From: Nitrospirota bacterium | GTDB taxonomy: Bacteria > Nitrospirota > Thermodesulfovibrionia > UBA6902 | Length of the DNA stretch: 16,919 nt | Direction: 5' to 3' | Assembly: GCA_015491705.1 (NCBI GenBank) | Contig: WFVK01000161.1 | Coordinates: 1-16,919 of the forward strand | Shown: positions 6,422 to 13,686 of the stretch, piece by piece | Position numbering within the stretch: the first letter of the stretch is position 1 | Layout of the letters: each line of letters begins with the position of its first letter | Notes under the pieces: generated by a model | What the model was told of the DNA's origin: nothing | The model's input: only the letters and a program-made list of their open reading frames with translations | The model's database searches: none | Translations under genes and position numbers: made by a program

Positions 6422-8227
6422 TTACATGATGGCGTTGAACCGGCAGGCCTCGTAACATGCGCCGCACTTTATGCACTTGTCCCTGTCGATCACCGCGGCC
6501 TGCTTTTTCTCCCATGCAATAGCACCGGAAGGACACACCTTGCTGCATTTCCCGCACATCGTGCAGATATCCGCATTCACCACGTACCGGCGTAATGCCC
6601 TGCATACGCCGGCAGGACATATTCGGTCCCTTATGTGTGCCTCGTATTCATCCCTGAAGAAATTTATGCTCGAAAGGACGGGGTTCGGCGCAGTCTGCCC
6701 CAGGCCGCACAGGGACGACAGCTTTATGTCCGTTGCAAGTTCGGTGAGGAGTTCTATGTCTCCTTCCCTTCCCCCGCCGGATGTTATTCTTACCAGTATC
6801 TCGAGCATTCTGCGCGTCCCGATCCGGCAGGGCGTGCATTTGCCGCAGGATTCCCGCCTCGTGAAGTCCAGGAAGAACCTGGCCATTTCCACCATGCATG
6901 TGGTGTCATCCATGACAACCATGCCCCCGGAGCCCATCATTGAGCCTATCCCGGTCAATGACTCATAATCCACCGGGATATCAATGTGAGAGGCGGGGAT
7001 GCATCCGCCGGAGGGGCCGCCTGTCTGAACCGCCTTGAACGTGCGGTCACTGCTCTCCATGCCTCCGCCGATACCGTAGATAATCTCCCTGAGCGTTATG
7101 CCTATGGGGACCTCGATCAGGCCTGTATTTTTTATCCTGCCGGTGAGTGAAAAGAGCTTTGTACCCCTGCTTTTTTCAGAACCCGTGGATGCATACCACG
7201 GGGCTCCCCGTGCAATTATTCCGCCTATGTTCGCCAGGGTCTCGACATTGTTGATGACAGTGGGCCTGCCCCACAGTCCCCTGCTTACGGGAAACGGGGG
7301 TTTTGCCCTCGGCATCCCGCGCCTGCCTTCAATGGATGCCATCAGGGCTGTCTCTTCTCCGCAGACGAACGCACCCGCTCCCTTTTTAATGAATATATTG
7401 AAGCCGAAGCCGCTTTTAAGAATATTTCTTCCGAGAAATCCCTTTTTGCGGGCCTGTCTTATGGCTGATTCAAGGCGTATTATGGAAAGGGGGTATTCAC
7501 TGCGGACATAAATATAGCCCTCATGCGCCCCTATTGCATAGGCGCCTATGATCATGCCCTCGATAATGGAATGGGGATTGCCGAGAATAACGGCGCGGTC
7601 CATGAATGCCCCCGGGTCGCCTTCATCCGCATTACATATGATATACCGCGTTGTATCGCCGGCCCTGCTGCATGCCTCCCACTTGAGCCCTGTCGGGAAG
7701 CCCGCCCCGCCTCTTCCGCGGAGACCCGAGGCCTTGACCTCCGCGATCACCCTTGCAGGCGTCCACGACAGGGCCTTCCTCAGGCCCTCGTACCCGCCTG
7801 TCCTGATATAAGCCCCGATATCCTCGGGATCAATCCTTCCGCACTGCCGGAGGAGTATCTTGATCTGCCTGTCGTGAAACTCCCGGTAATCAGGTCCTGC
7901 GAGCCATTCCCGGACGGGCTTGTTGCTGATAATGTGTTCCCGGACAATCCGGCCGACCATGCCGGGCTTTACAAACTCGTATGTGTATGCCTCGTTGTTG
8001 CGCATTACATCCACGAGCACGTCTTTTGCGCACAACCCGTGGCATCCCGTGCCGGTGATGCATTTTTTTCTGACAGGCGCTTTAATGCCGTATTTCCCGA
8101 GCTCGCGGTGAAAGGCTTTGATAACTTCCCCGCCGCCTTCAGCCACAGCCGCCGGCCCCATGCAGACCGCGACGCTCAGGTCTCCGATGTCAGGCCCTTC
8201 AGCCCCCTGGGACATCTTCTGTTTCAT
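6422..8227 (-). CDS. NuoF/HydB-like NAD(P)H-dependent flavoprotein with ferredoxin domain
   Basis: 601 aa. (i) N-terminal thioredoxin-like [2Fe-2S] domain with Cys 22, 56, 62, 66. (ii) NuoF core: FMN/NADH motif 'GRGGAGFPTG' (171-180), 'CNADEGDPGAF' (198-208), 'GAFVCGEETALM' (285-296). (iii) SLBB region about 360-415. (iv) [4Fe-4S] ligands C461, C464, C467 and C507. (v) C-terminal two-cluster ferredoxin, C555/558/561/565 and C585/588/591/595. This arrangement is that of HydB of electron-bifurcating hydrogenases and of related NAD-linked formate dehydrogenase diaphorases, not of respiratory NuoF, which lacks the outer domains. The role would be electron transfer between NAD(P)H, FMN and ferredoxin in the cytoplasm. 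No HydA, HydC, Fdh or NuoE/G partner is present; the only close partner is the 111-aa protein 18 bases upstream. The ribosome binding site at 8227 is weak, and ATG at residue 5 is possible. Confidence 0.88.
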   Translation of the reverse strand: MKQKMSQGAEGPDIGDLSVAVCMGPAAVAEGGGEVIKAFHRELGKYGIKAPVRKKCITGTGCHGLCAKDVLVDVMRNNEAYTYEFVKPGMVGRIVREHIISNKPVREWLAGPDYREFHDRQIKILLRQCGRIDPEDIGAYIRTGGYEGLRKALSWTPARVIAEVKASGLRGRGGAGFPTGLKWEACSRAGDTTRYIICNADEGDPGAFMDRAVILGNPHSIIEGMIIGAYAIGAHEGYIYVRSEYPLSIIRLESAIRQARKKGFLGRNILKSGFGFNIFIKKGAGAFVCGEETALMASIEGRRGMPRAKPPFPVSRGLWGRPTVINNVETLANIGGIIARGAPWYASTGSEKSRGTKLFSLTGRIKNTGLIEVPIGITLREIIYGIGGGMESSDRTFKAVQTGGPSGGCIPASHIDIPVDYESLTGIGSMMGSGGMVVMDDTTCMVEMARFFLDFTRRESCGKCTPCRIGTRRMLEILVRITSGGGREGDIELLTELATDIKLSSLCGLGQTAPNPVLSSINFFRDEYEAHIRDRICPAGVCRALRRYVVNADICTMCGKCSKVCPSGAIAWEKKQAAVIDRDKCIKCGACYEACRFNAIM

Positions 8228-8245
8228 TCTATTCTCTGTTTCTCT

Positions 8246-8581
8246 CTATTCAAATTCCGGGAATATCTTCACCTCGAGTTTGGTGCCGTTGCCGAGACTT
8301 TGCTGGGCCGTTAATATGCCGCCTTCCACGTATGCAATGTCAAAATCCCCGAAACCTTCCCTTACAAGGCTCTTGGCGTCGGCAGGACATCCTCCCTCAC
8401 AGCCTGCAACTCCCCTGACCATCCTCGGGATGAGCTTCTCTATCTGCAGCGGTGTCAGATCAACCCCGAATTTTTTGCCGAAATCAAGTATACGCCCTGT
8501 TACCTGCGTGACGTCAAAGCGGTGCGGATTTTCAATGTTAATGTTCAGTGATTCCTTGTTAATGCTGACATCAAGATCCAT
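8246..8581 (-). CDS. Uncharacterised 111-aa protein with CEGGCPADA motif
   Basis: Not recognised. It starts after a strong GGAGG 7 bases upstream of 8581. Acidic, soluble, no membrane segment or signal peptide. The most striking part is 'GVAGCEGGCPADAKSL' (57-72), with cysteines 61 and 65 four residues apart followed by Pro, as in iron-sulfur or redox-active sites; no other cysteines exist. The N-terminal 'DVSINKESLNINIENPHRFDV' stretch alternates polar and hydrophobic residues like beta strands, and the C-terminus 'LEVKIFPEFE' may be another strand. It lies directly upstream of the HydB-like gene in the same direction, so a role as a small partner or maturation factor of that flavoprotein is plausible but is inference from context. 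Confidence 0.75.
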   Translation of the reverse strand: MDLDVSINKESLNINIENPHRFDVTQVTGRILDFGKKFGVDLTPLQIEKLIPRMVRGVAGCEGGCPADAKSLVREGFGDFDIAYVEGGILTAQQSLGNGTKLEVKIFPEFE

Positions 8582-8616
8582 TTAGCATCCTCCATAGAAC
8601 AGAAAAATTCCGACAA

Positions 8617-9240
8617 TCAACTGTTGTCTCCGATGTCCCCTGATGTATCCCTTTTTTTCAGCAGGTATTTCTGCAATTCCCTCAACGCCGCGCCCCTGTG
8701 GCTCAGGGCGTTTTTTTCGCTCTCGGTCATCTCGGCAAAGCTCCTGTCATGGCCTTTCGGGTAAAATACCGGGTCATAACCGAATCCGTTTTCACCCCTG
8801 GGCTCGGTGCCGATTACACCTTCCACATATCCAAAAAATGTTCTGACTTCATCTCCCGACGCCATTGCAATACAGCATACAAACCGCGCCCCTCTCTCAC
8901 CCGGCGGAACATCCCTCATCTCCTGAAGTAGCTTTTCAAGGTTTGCCCTGTCGTCCGCGGAGGGCCCGGCATAACGCGCGGAAAAGACCCCGGGTGCGCC
9001 GTTGAGCGCATCCACCTCAAGTCCCGAGTCATCGGCGAGGGCGGTCATGCCCGTACTCTTTGAAATGTACACGGCCTTTTTAACGGCATTCGCCTCAAAC
9101 GTCTCACCGTCTTCCTCAACATCCCCGCACCCCGGAAAATCATCGAGCGTGTATATTTTGAAATCCGTGCCTGTTGTCTCACAAATCTTTTTTATCTCCT
9201 CGATCTTTTTCCTGTTTTTTGTAGCAAGAACAATCTCCAT
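8617..9240 (-). CDS. rdgB: XTP/dITP diphosphatase (Ham1/RdgB family)
   Basis: 207 aa. House-cleaning nucleotide pyrophosphatase that removes dITP/XTP from the cytoplasmic pool. Family signatures: N-terminal 'VLATKNRKKIEEI' (4-16), 'ETFEANAVKKA' (46-56), the catalytic 'ALADDSGLEVDALNGAPG' with Asp70/71 and 'SARYAG' (67-92), 'NGFGYDPVF', and a C-terminal 'SHRGAAL' before a short polar tail. Length is normal. It starts 3 bases after the pdxA stop, so it is translated from the same transcript. Confidence 0.95.
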   Translation of the reverse strand: MEIVLATKNRKKIEEIKKICETTGTDFKIYTLDDFPGCGDVEEDGETFEANAVKKAVYISKSTGMTALADDSGLEVDALNGAPGVFSARYAGPSADDRANLEKLLQEMRDVPPGERGARFVCCIAMASGDEVRTFFGYVEGVIGTEPRGENGFGYDPVFYPKGHDRSFAEMTESEKNALSHRGAALRELQKYLLKKRDTSGDIGDNS

Positions 9241-9243
9241 ATC

Positions 9244-10233
9244 TCATTCCCCCGAGCCTTCAAGCCTCAACCGGCAAGCCAGCTTAACGGCCGCTGTCAT
9301 ACTCGAAGGGTTTGCCTTATTCTTCCATGCAATGTCAAATGCAGTACCGTGGTCAGGCGAGGTCCTGATTATGGGCAGACCCACCGTAAGATTCACACCT
9401 GAATCAAAATAGAGCATTTTAAACGGAATCAGGCCCTGGTCGTGGTACATGCATACAATTATATCAAAATCCCCTTTATACGCCCTGTAAAAAATGACAT
9501 CCGGCGGATACGGGCCCGAAACTTCCATGCCGTACTCCCTTGCCTTTTCAACCGCAGGCGTGATCGAGCGTTCTTCCTCCCTGCCCATGATCCCCGATTC
9601 CCCGGCGTGGGGATTAAGACCCGAAACAGCGATCCGGGGATTTTCAGCGCCGAGCATCCGGGCCCCGGTGCGGGCAAGCATGATGGTCCTGTAAACGAGT
9701 CTCCGGTTTATCATCTTCGGCACATCCTTGAGCGGCACATGTATTGTGCAGAGAATGACCTTCAGCCTCTCGCTTACAAACATCATCGCAACGTTCTGCG
9801 TATTTGTAATCTCCGCCAGCAGCTCGGTGTGCCCCGGCCACTTGTATCCCGCCATGCGCAGGGACTCCTTTGACACCGGAGCCGTTACAATCGCATGCAC
9901 CTGTTTTTTCAGTGCAAGGGCGGCGGCCTTTTTTATGTACCTGACCGCGGCCCTGCCCGAGGCTGCGGAGGGAACGCCCCTGCGGGAAGACAAACGTGTT
10001 CTGATATCAAGCACATCGACAACACCTGCCCCGGCCGGCGGCTCCTCCGGCCCGCCGACAGTCCTTACCCGGAGATCGAGACCCGCAAGCCTGACAGCCT
10101 CCTCCATGACCCCGGCACTGCCGACAACCACGGGCCTGCAGCGGGCCCTTGTTTCGGCGCAGGCAAGGGCCCTCGCTGTAACCTCGGGGCCGATACCCCC
10201 GGGGTCCCCCATGGTTATCGCTATATTATTCAT
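9244..10233 (-). CDS. pdxA: 4-hydroxythreonine-4-phosphate dehydrogenase
   Basis: 329 aa, full length. NAD-dependent oxidation step of the DXP-dependent pyridoxal phosphate pathway. It begins with the family's 'IAITMGDPGGIGPEV' (4-18). Metal-binding histidines lie in 'PGHTELLAE' (H135), 'GLNPHAGESG' (H209) and 'MYHDQGLIPFK' (H264). The C-terminal 'GLPIIRTSPDHGTAFDIA' closes the active site. No strong ribosome binding site precedes 10233, but the conserved N-terminus fixes the start. First gene of a probable operon with rdgB, the 111-aa gene and the flavoprotein. PdxA-like enzymes also occur in other pathways (PdxA2), but the sequence reads as the standard form. Confidence 0.94.
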   Translation of the reverse strand: MNNIAITMGDPGGIGPEVTARALACAETRARCRPVVVGSAGVMEEAVRLAGLDLRVRTVGGPEEPPAGAGVVDVLDIRTRLSSRRGVPSAASGRAAVRYIKKAAALALKKQVHAIVTAPVSKESLRMAGYKWPGHTELLAEITNTQNVAMMFVSERLKVILCTIHVPLKDVPKMINRRLVYRTIMLARTGARMLGAENPRIAVSGLNPHAGESGIMGREEERSITPAVEKAREYGMEVSGPYPPDVIFYRAYKGDFDIIVCMYHDQGLIPFKMLYFDSGVNLTVGLPIIRTSPDHGTAFDIAWKNKANPSSMTAAVKLACRLRLEGSGE

Positions 10234-10319
10234 GCCGGTTCATGTGATGTTAACCCTTTACAGTGGCTTTATTAAAATATCGCCGGCGGTAAGGAACCGG
10301 GAATTGCGAACCAACATAG

Positions 10320-10349
10320 ATTTTACAATTAACCGCTTTCAACTTTCAA
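10320..10349 (-). promoter_or_regulatory. Candidate promoter for pdxA-rdgB operon
   Basis: On the minus strand TTGAAA (10349-10344), an 18-base spacer and TAAAAT (10325-10320), just after the end of the M48 gene. A second TTGAAA overlaps the spacer at 10342-10337. It leaves a leader of about 80 bases before pdxA. Confidence 0.55.
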
Positions 10350-10355
10350 TCGGGC

Positions 10356-12122
10356 CTAAAGGAAGCGGGGCCGGTATCCATTGAGGATCATGTAACATCC
10401 AAGCGCCAGCCCGGCAACCACCATGATTCCGGCAAGGACATATCTTGCCGTATATGTATGGCAGTTCCGCTCCTTTTCTCCTGTTACGTTTATACTCTTA
10501 ATCTCGATGCGGGGAACGGGCGATCTCCTGTACCAGCCGGTGACTTCCGCCTCCTGATTGTCGTATTTCGCCCGTTTGAACATCCCGAAGAACATATCCC
10601 AGAAAGGCAGCGGCTGCCGGTAATCGAGAAATATAATCCCGGTCTCATCCTGCAGCACAAAATCCTCCGACCAGACAAGCCCGGGGATTCCCCGGCCGAT
10701 GATCGTTCCCTTTACCCTGCACGGGACGGGCCTGATACCGGATACCTTCACCTCGGCCAGCAGGTCCGATACCGACTTCTCGGGGAAAGAACCAAGCCTG
10801 TAAGAGAACCGCACCTTCAGGAAACCGGCGACTCCCGCGGCAGATATACCTGCCGCGAGCAGCAGCCTCTCGCCGGTTACGACGGCCGCCGCTAAAAATG
10901 CAATAAATACCAGCAGCGGCAAGAATTTAATGAACATGTCAACTATGAACACCTTCCGGTAAGACTCCGGCTTCTTTTCGTCAAACCTGATAAAAGGCTC
11001 CCTGCCCAGCATCTCCGAGAGCCTGCCCAGATGATGTATCCTGGAGGCGACGAGCGGATGCGTGGAACCGAGTTCATAGTATTTCGCCCATGGATTCCAC
11101 AGCTCCCATTTCATCGCAGCCCTGAGATTTTCCTTGTCGATTTCGCTGCCCATCTTTGCGGCCGCACTGACCGACGGCAGTGAGGAAACAGCAAGTGCGG
11201 CGGCGCTTTTCGTATCGAATATTCCAAGCGCCCCGACTACTTCAAGACTCCTGTCTCCTTTATCGGCTTGTCTCTGCTCCTTCGCACTATTCTCCTTCAT
11301 CCTCTGTTCCTTCATCTTCTGCTCAGCTTTTTTCCCTGCAAGTCCGTAGCCGATTTTTACAAGTCCGCTGGCCAGGCTCTCGGGGTTTCTTGTAATTCCT
11401 CCTGCAAACCTGTCGGCAAAGTACTCCCTCGCCCTTGAAAGCCAGAGAACCATATATTCGGAGATTATATAAAGAACAAATGAAACAAGGGCGATAACAG
11501 CGAAGGGAGCGCCCGCGGAATTCTGCTCCTGCGAGTAATTGCCCCCGTTGTCTCCGATTGCGGCCGTCACTCTCTGCATTGTCCTGCAGACATAATATAA
11601 AACCAGGGGAACAAGCTGGGCGGCGGTCATAATAAGCATGTCCCAGTGCCTGGCATGAGCTATCTCGTGGGCAACCACTGCCTTGACTTCATCTTCATTC
11701 AGCAGGTCCATGATCCCGCGGGTCAGGACGATCCTTGCGTTGTCCGGTGTATGCCCGTATGTAAATGCATTGGGAGCGCCGTCGCGGATTATTCCTATTC
11801 TCGGATTCTTCATTTCAATCTCCCCGCACGTGGCCGTGATAAACTCTCTCAGGAACGCCGGCAGGTTTTCATACTTAACCCATGACATGCTGTACAATCC
11901 CTCCAACACCATGTCGGTTATGCGGGGCGCCATCAGGAACTGAATCACCGCTGTTGCAACACCTATGACCAGTGCGGCACTTGGAGGAAACGAGGTGTAT
12001 ATCGTCAGCGCTATAAGGATCAATGTCAGAAAGGCGTAAAGAAACACCAGCACCATCGCTGAACGAATAAAGAGATTGGGAAGGACGGACAGGCCTTTTT
12101 CTTTATATCCTGAATACTTCAT
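10356..12122 (-). CDS. Membrane M48 (HtpX-like) zinc metalloprotease with C-terminal soluble domain
   Basis: 588 aa from 12122, which has AAGGAGG 6 bases upstream; an in-frame ATG at 12161 is discarded. Two N-terminal membrane segments (about 20-65) precede the protease domain with 'AVVAHEIAHARHWD' (HExxH at 152-156) and the third zinc ligand in 'AREYFADRFAGG' (E233). More hydrophobic helices lie at 165-180 and 205-228. A charged Lys/Glu/Gln-rich linker follows (about 265-290), a second membrane pair at about 400-435, a C-terminal beta-rich segment with 'FVLQDETGIIFLDY', and a final membrane helix. M48/HtpX proteases degrade misfolded membrane proteins. At 588 aa it is about twice HtpX length, so the C-terminal half adds something; the 'LQDETG.I.LDY' motif suggests an OB-like fold (inference). 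Confidence 0.87.
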   Translation of the reverse strand: MKYSGYKEKGLSVLPNLFIRSAMVLVFLYAFLTLILIALTIYTSFPPSAALVIGVATAVIQFLMAPRITDMVLEGLYSMSWVKYENLPAFLREFITATCGEIEMKNPRIGIIRDGAPNAFTYGHTPDNARIVLTRGIMDLLNEDEVKAVVAHEIAHARHWDMLIMTAAQLVPLVLYYVCRTMQRVTAAIGDNGGNYSQEQNSAGAPFAVIALVSFVLYIISEYMVLWLSRAREYFADRFAGGITRNPESLASGLVKIGYGLAGKKAEQKMKEQRMKENSAKEQRQADKGDRSLEVVGALGIFDTKSAAALAVSSLPSVSAAAKMGSEIDKENLRAAMKWELWNPWAKYYELGSTHPLVASRIHHLGRLSEMLGREPFIRFDEKKPESYRKVFIVDMFIKFLPLLVFIAFLAAAVVTGERLLLAAGISAAGVAGFLKVRFSYRLGSFPEKSVSDLLAEVKVSGIRPVPCRVKGTIIGRGIPGLVWSEDFVLQDETGIIFLDYRQPLPFWDMFFGMFKRAKYDNQEAEVTGWYRRSPVPRIEIKSINVTGEKERNCHTYTARYVLAGIMVVAGLALGCYMILNGYRPRFL

Positions 12123-12160
12123 TTTAATCCTCCTTTTTAATCCGGCTTTTTTGATTGGCA

Positions 12161-12189
12161 ATAATAGTCGCCCCCCTGTCCGAGTGCAA
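12161..12189 (-). promoter_or_regulatory. Promoter of the M48 protease gene
   Basis: On the minus strand TTGCAC (12189-12184), a 17-base spacer and TATTAT (12166-12161). The leader would be about 30 bases, ending in a strong AAGGAGG. Confidence 0.6.
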
Positions 12190-12246
12190 GATCAGGGCAG
12201 ACGTCAAGGGGGGAACAAAGGAATACTACCTTGTCATAGAAGAAGT

Positions 12247-12259
12247 TCCCGTAGCGGGA
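12247..12259 (-). terminator. Possible weak terminator downstream of the zf-TFIIB gene
   Basis: TCCCG-CTA-CGGGA hairpin, 7 bases past the stop on the minus strand, followed by CTTCTTCT, which is only partly T-rich. It falls before the M48 promoter, where a terminator would be expected. Confidence 0.3.
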
Positions 12260-12265
12260 GAGGGT

Positions 12266-12727
12266 TTAGGGGAGCGGGCGCTGAACATTGCCTCGATAGT
12301 ATTCCCTGAGGCAGTAGATACTCCATCGAAGCCATGACCATCCGGGCGGACGTTGAAGCAGTATCATGTTTTTCAATGTTTCATTGTCTTTTTCAGCAGC
12401 AACTTCCTTCATTTTATCCAGCTCGCCCTTATCCAGCCAGAAGCCTTCACATGAGGTGCAGCGGTCGACAACAAGCTCTCCGGCATCATGAGGCGATAAG
12501 GGTTCGGTATCTCCGCCGCATCGGGGGCATTCAAGGGCGCTCCGCTGATTGGCGGCGGTTTCAAAATCCAGTTTCTCGACATCCGTCCAGATGCTCTCGT
12601 CCAGACGGTCGAGTTCTCCTTTGTCAAACCATGCACCACGGCAATCCGGACACACGTCAATAATGACAAATCCATACTCCCCAAGATCAGTGGATTTCAA
12701 ATCAACATCACATCTCGGACACTTCAT
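12266..12727 (-). CDS. Zinc-ribbon protein with two zf-TFIIB domains
   Basis: 153 aa. Two similar halves each carry CPxC...CxxC followed by the diagnostic W/F-aromatic and 'DKGELD'. The first has C3/C6 and C26/C29 then 'GAWFDKGELDRL' (31-42). The second has C67/C70 and C90/C93 then 'GFWLDKGELDKM' (95-106). This is the small bacterial zf-TFIIB family, presumed zinc-binding, with no settled function. A roughly 45-residue tail rich in Trp, Tyr and Arg follows the second finger and has no recognisable motif. AGGAGG lies 6 bases upstream of the start. Monocistronic, with its own promoter. Confidence 0.9.
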   Translation of the reverse strand: MKCPRCDVDLKSTDLGEYGFVIIDVCPDCRGAWFDKGELDRLDESIWTDVEKLDFETAANQRSALECPRCGGDTEPLSPHDAGELVVDRCTSCEGFWLDKGELDKMKEVAAEKDNETLKNMILLQRPPGWSWLRWSIYCLREYYRGNVQRPLP

Positions 12728-12800
12728 AATTAACCTCCTTTAAGGCCCCCCTGCCGGTTATGCCGGGGGAAAACTTTTGCAAACGAGTCATCTTGCAAAG

Positions 12801-12829
12801 AGTATAAACAAAAACACCTGCTTTGGAAA
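12801..12829 (-). promoter_or_regulatory. Candidate promoter of the zf-TFIIB gene
   Basis: On the minus strand TTTCCA (12829-12824), a 17-base spacer and TATACT (12806-12801). An imperfect GC-rich hairpin (CCCCC with GGGGG, 12746-12769) lies in the leader between this promoter and the start codon. Confidence 0.5.
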
Positions 12830-12873
12830 TTATAATTTTGAACTGATTTTATAACCCTTTTATGTACCTGGAG

Positions 12874-12882
12874 TGGTATAAT
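12874..12882 (+). promoter_or_regulatory. Extended -10 promoter of the lycopene-cyclase-domain gene
   Basis: TGGTATAAT is a perfect -10 with the extended TGn element. No TTGACA-like -35 stands at 16-18 bases. Transcription from about 12889 gives a leader of about 73 bases that contains repeat copy 4. Confidence 0.6.
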
Positions 12883-12910
12883 TTACGGAACGGTTCAACC
12901 CTGATGCCCT

Positions 12911-12936
12911 CCGGCGATGGTTTTATGCAACTGTAA
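12911..12936 (+). repeat. Dispersed intergenic repeat, copy 4
   Basis: The core at 12916-12936 is the reference copy, preceded by CTCCGGC. It lies in the predicted mRNA leader. Its ACTGT end can pair with ACAGT (12942-12946), making a 5-bp hairpin just ahead of the ribosome binding site at 12951-12956. Confidence 0.6.
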
Positions 12937-12961
12937 TGGTGACAGTCGTGGGGAGACAATC

Positions 12962-13672
12962 ATGATTGCCGATAAATATGTCTGGCTTGTATGGTCAAGC
13001 GCTTTTTTGATTCCCTGGGCGCTGTTATATCTCCTGTTTCCCGCCCACCGCAAGGCCATGTTGTGGGCCGGCATTTTCACCATGCCTTTCGGCCTTACCG
13101 AGCCCATGTTTGTGCCGGAGTACTGGGCGCCGCCGAGCCTGTTCGATCTGGCGGTCAATACAGGTTTTGATATTGAAAGCCTTATCTTTTCTTTCGGTAT
13201 CGGCGGGCTCGGCGCTGTACTGTATAACGTGTTTGCAGGGCAGGTGCCTCAGCCCATGCCTCATGCGGCCAGGCACCACAGGCGCCACCGCTTTCATAAA
13301 CTGGTGCTGGCCTCACCGTTTATTATCTTTCCGGTTTTATATTTCCTGCCGTGGAACCCCATTTATCCCGCCATAACCGGTATGTTCGCCGGCTCGGTCG
13401 CGGCCATATGGTGCCGTCCGGACCTGAAAACGAAAACCTGGGTCGGCGGCCTCCTGTTTATGGGTTTCTACGTGTTTTTCCTGGTGGGTCTTGAATTGAC
13501 GGCGGCCCCCGGTTATATTGAGCGTGTATGGAACCTCGATGCCCTCTCAGGCATAAGCATATTCAATATCCCCATAGAGGAACTGCTGTTTGCCTTTTCC
13601 TTCGGCATGTACTGGAGCGGCGTATACGAACACATTACGTGGAAGCGCACAACCTCGCAGCCCGGCCGGTAA
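12962..13672 (+). CDS. Lycopene cyclase domain-containing membrane protein
   Basis: 236 aa, with about six to seven hydrophobic helices. It starts at ATG 12962 with GGGGAG 5-6 bases upstream; an in-frame ATG at 12917 lies inside the repeat and is rejected. It shows the internally duplicated pattern of the CrtYc/CrtYd (CarR-type) cyclase domain. Half one has 'EPMFVPEYWAPPSLF' then 'GFDIESLIFSFGIGG' (47-82). Half two has 'ERVWNLD.LSGISIFNIPIEELLFAF' (187-212) with the family's P-x-E-E. Members cyclise lycopene or related carotenoid ends in the inner membrane. No phytoene synthase or desaturase gene is nearby, so the substrate cannot be read from context and it may be a non-carotenoid member. 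A cytoplasmic loop rich in His and Arg ('HAARHHRRHRFH', 101-112) is unusual. It ends 14 bases from the convergent gspF. Confidence 0.82.
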   Translation: MIADKYVWLVWSSAFLIPWALLYLLFPAHRKAMLWAGIFTMPFGLTEPMFVPEYWAPPSLFDLAVNTGFDIESLIFSFGIGGLGAVLYNVFAGQVPQPMPHAARHHRRHRFHKLVLASPFIIFPVLYFLPWNPIYPAITGMFAGSVAAIWCRPDLKTKTWVGGLLFMGFYVFFLVGLELTAAPGYIERVWNLDALSGISIFNIPIEELLFAFSFGMYWSGVYEHITWKRTTSQPGR

Positions 13673-13686
13673 CGGATTTCAACTGA

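Noticed and set aside
5817..6620. 267-codon open frame on the - strand
   Set aside because: Antisense to hisG and overlapping the flavoprotein end. Composition (Gly, Arg, His, Pro) typical of a shadow frame.
7523..8314. 263-codon open frame on the + strand
   Set aside because: Antisense to the well-supported flavoprotein and the 111-aa gene. No family motif; a GC-rich shadow frame.
9728..10384. 218-codon open frame on the + strand
   Set aside because: Antisense to pdxA and runs into the M48 gene end; no domain signature.
12155..12337. 60-codon frame on the + strand between M48 and zf-TFIIB genes
   Set aside because: Protein-like composition, but no ribosome binding site. Its start overlaps the M48 promoter region and its last 24 codons are antisense to the zf-TFIIB gene.
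12891..12900. GGTTCAACC shared by the hisS leader (2287) and the lycopene-cyclase leader
   Set aside because: Only 9 bases and self-complementary, in GC-rich leaders; easily chance, and the surrounding bases do not align.
1073..12936. Repeat copies as integron attC sites, CRISPR repeats or transposon ends
   Set aside because: No RYYYAAC/GTTRRRY pair, no regular spacing or spacers, no target duplication or inverted partner copies; all are direct and widely dispersed.
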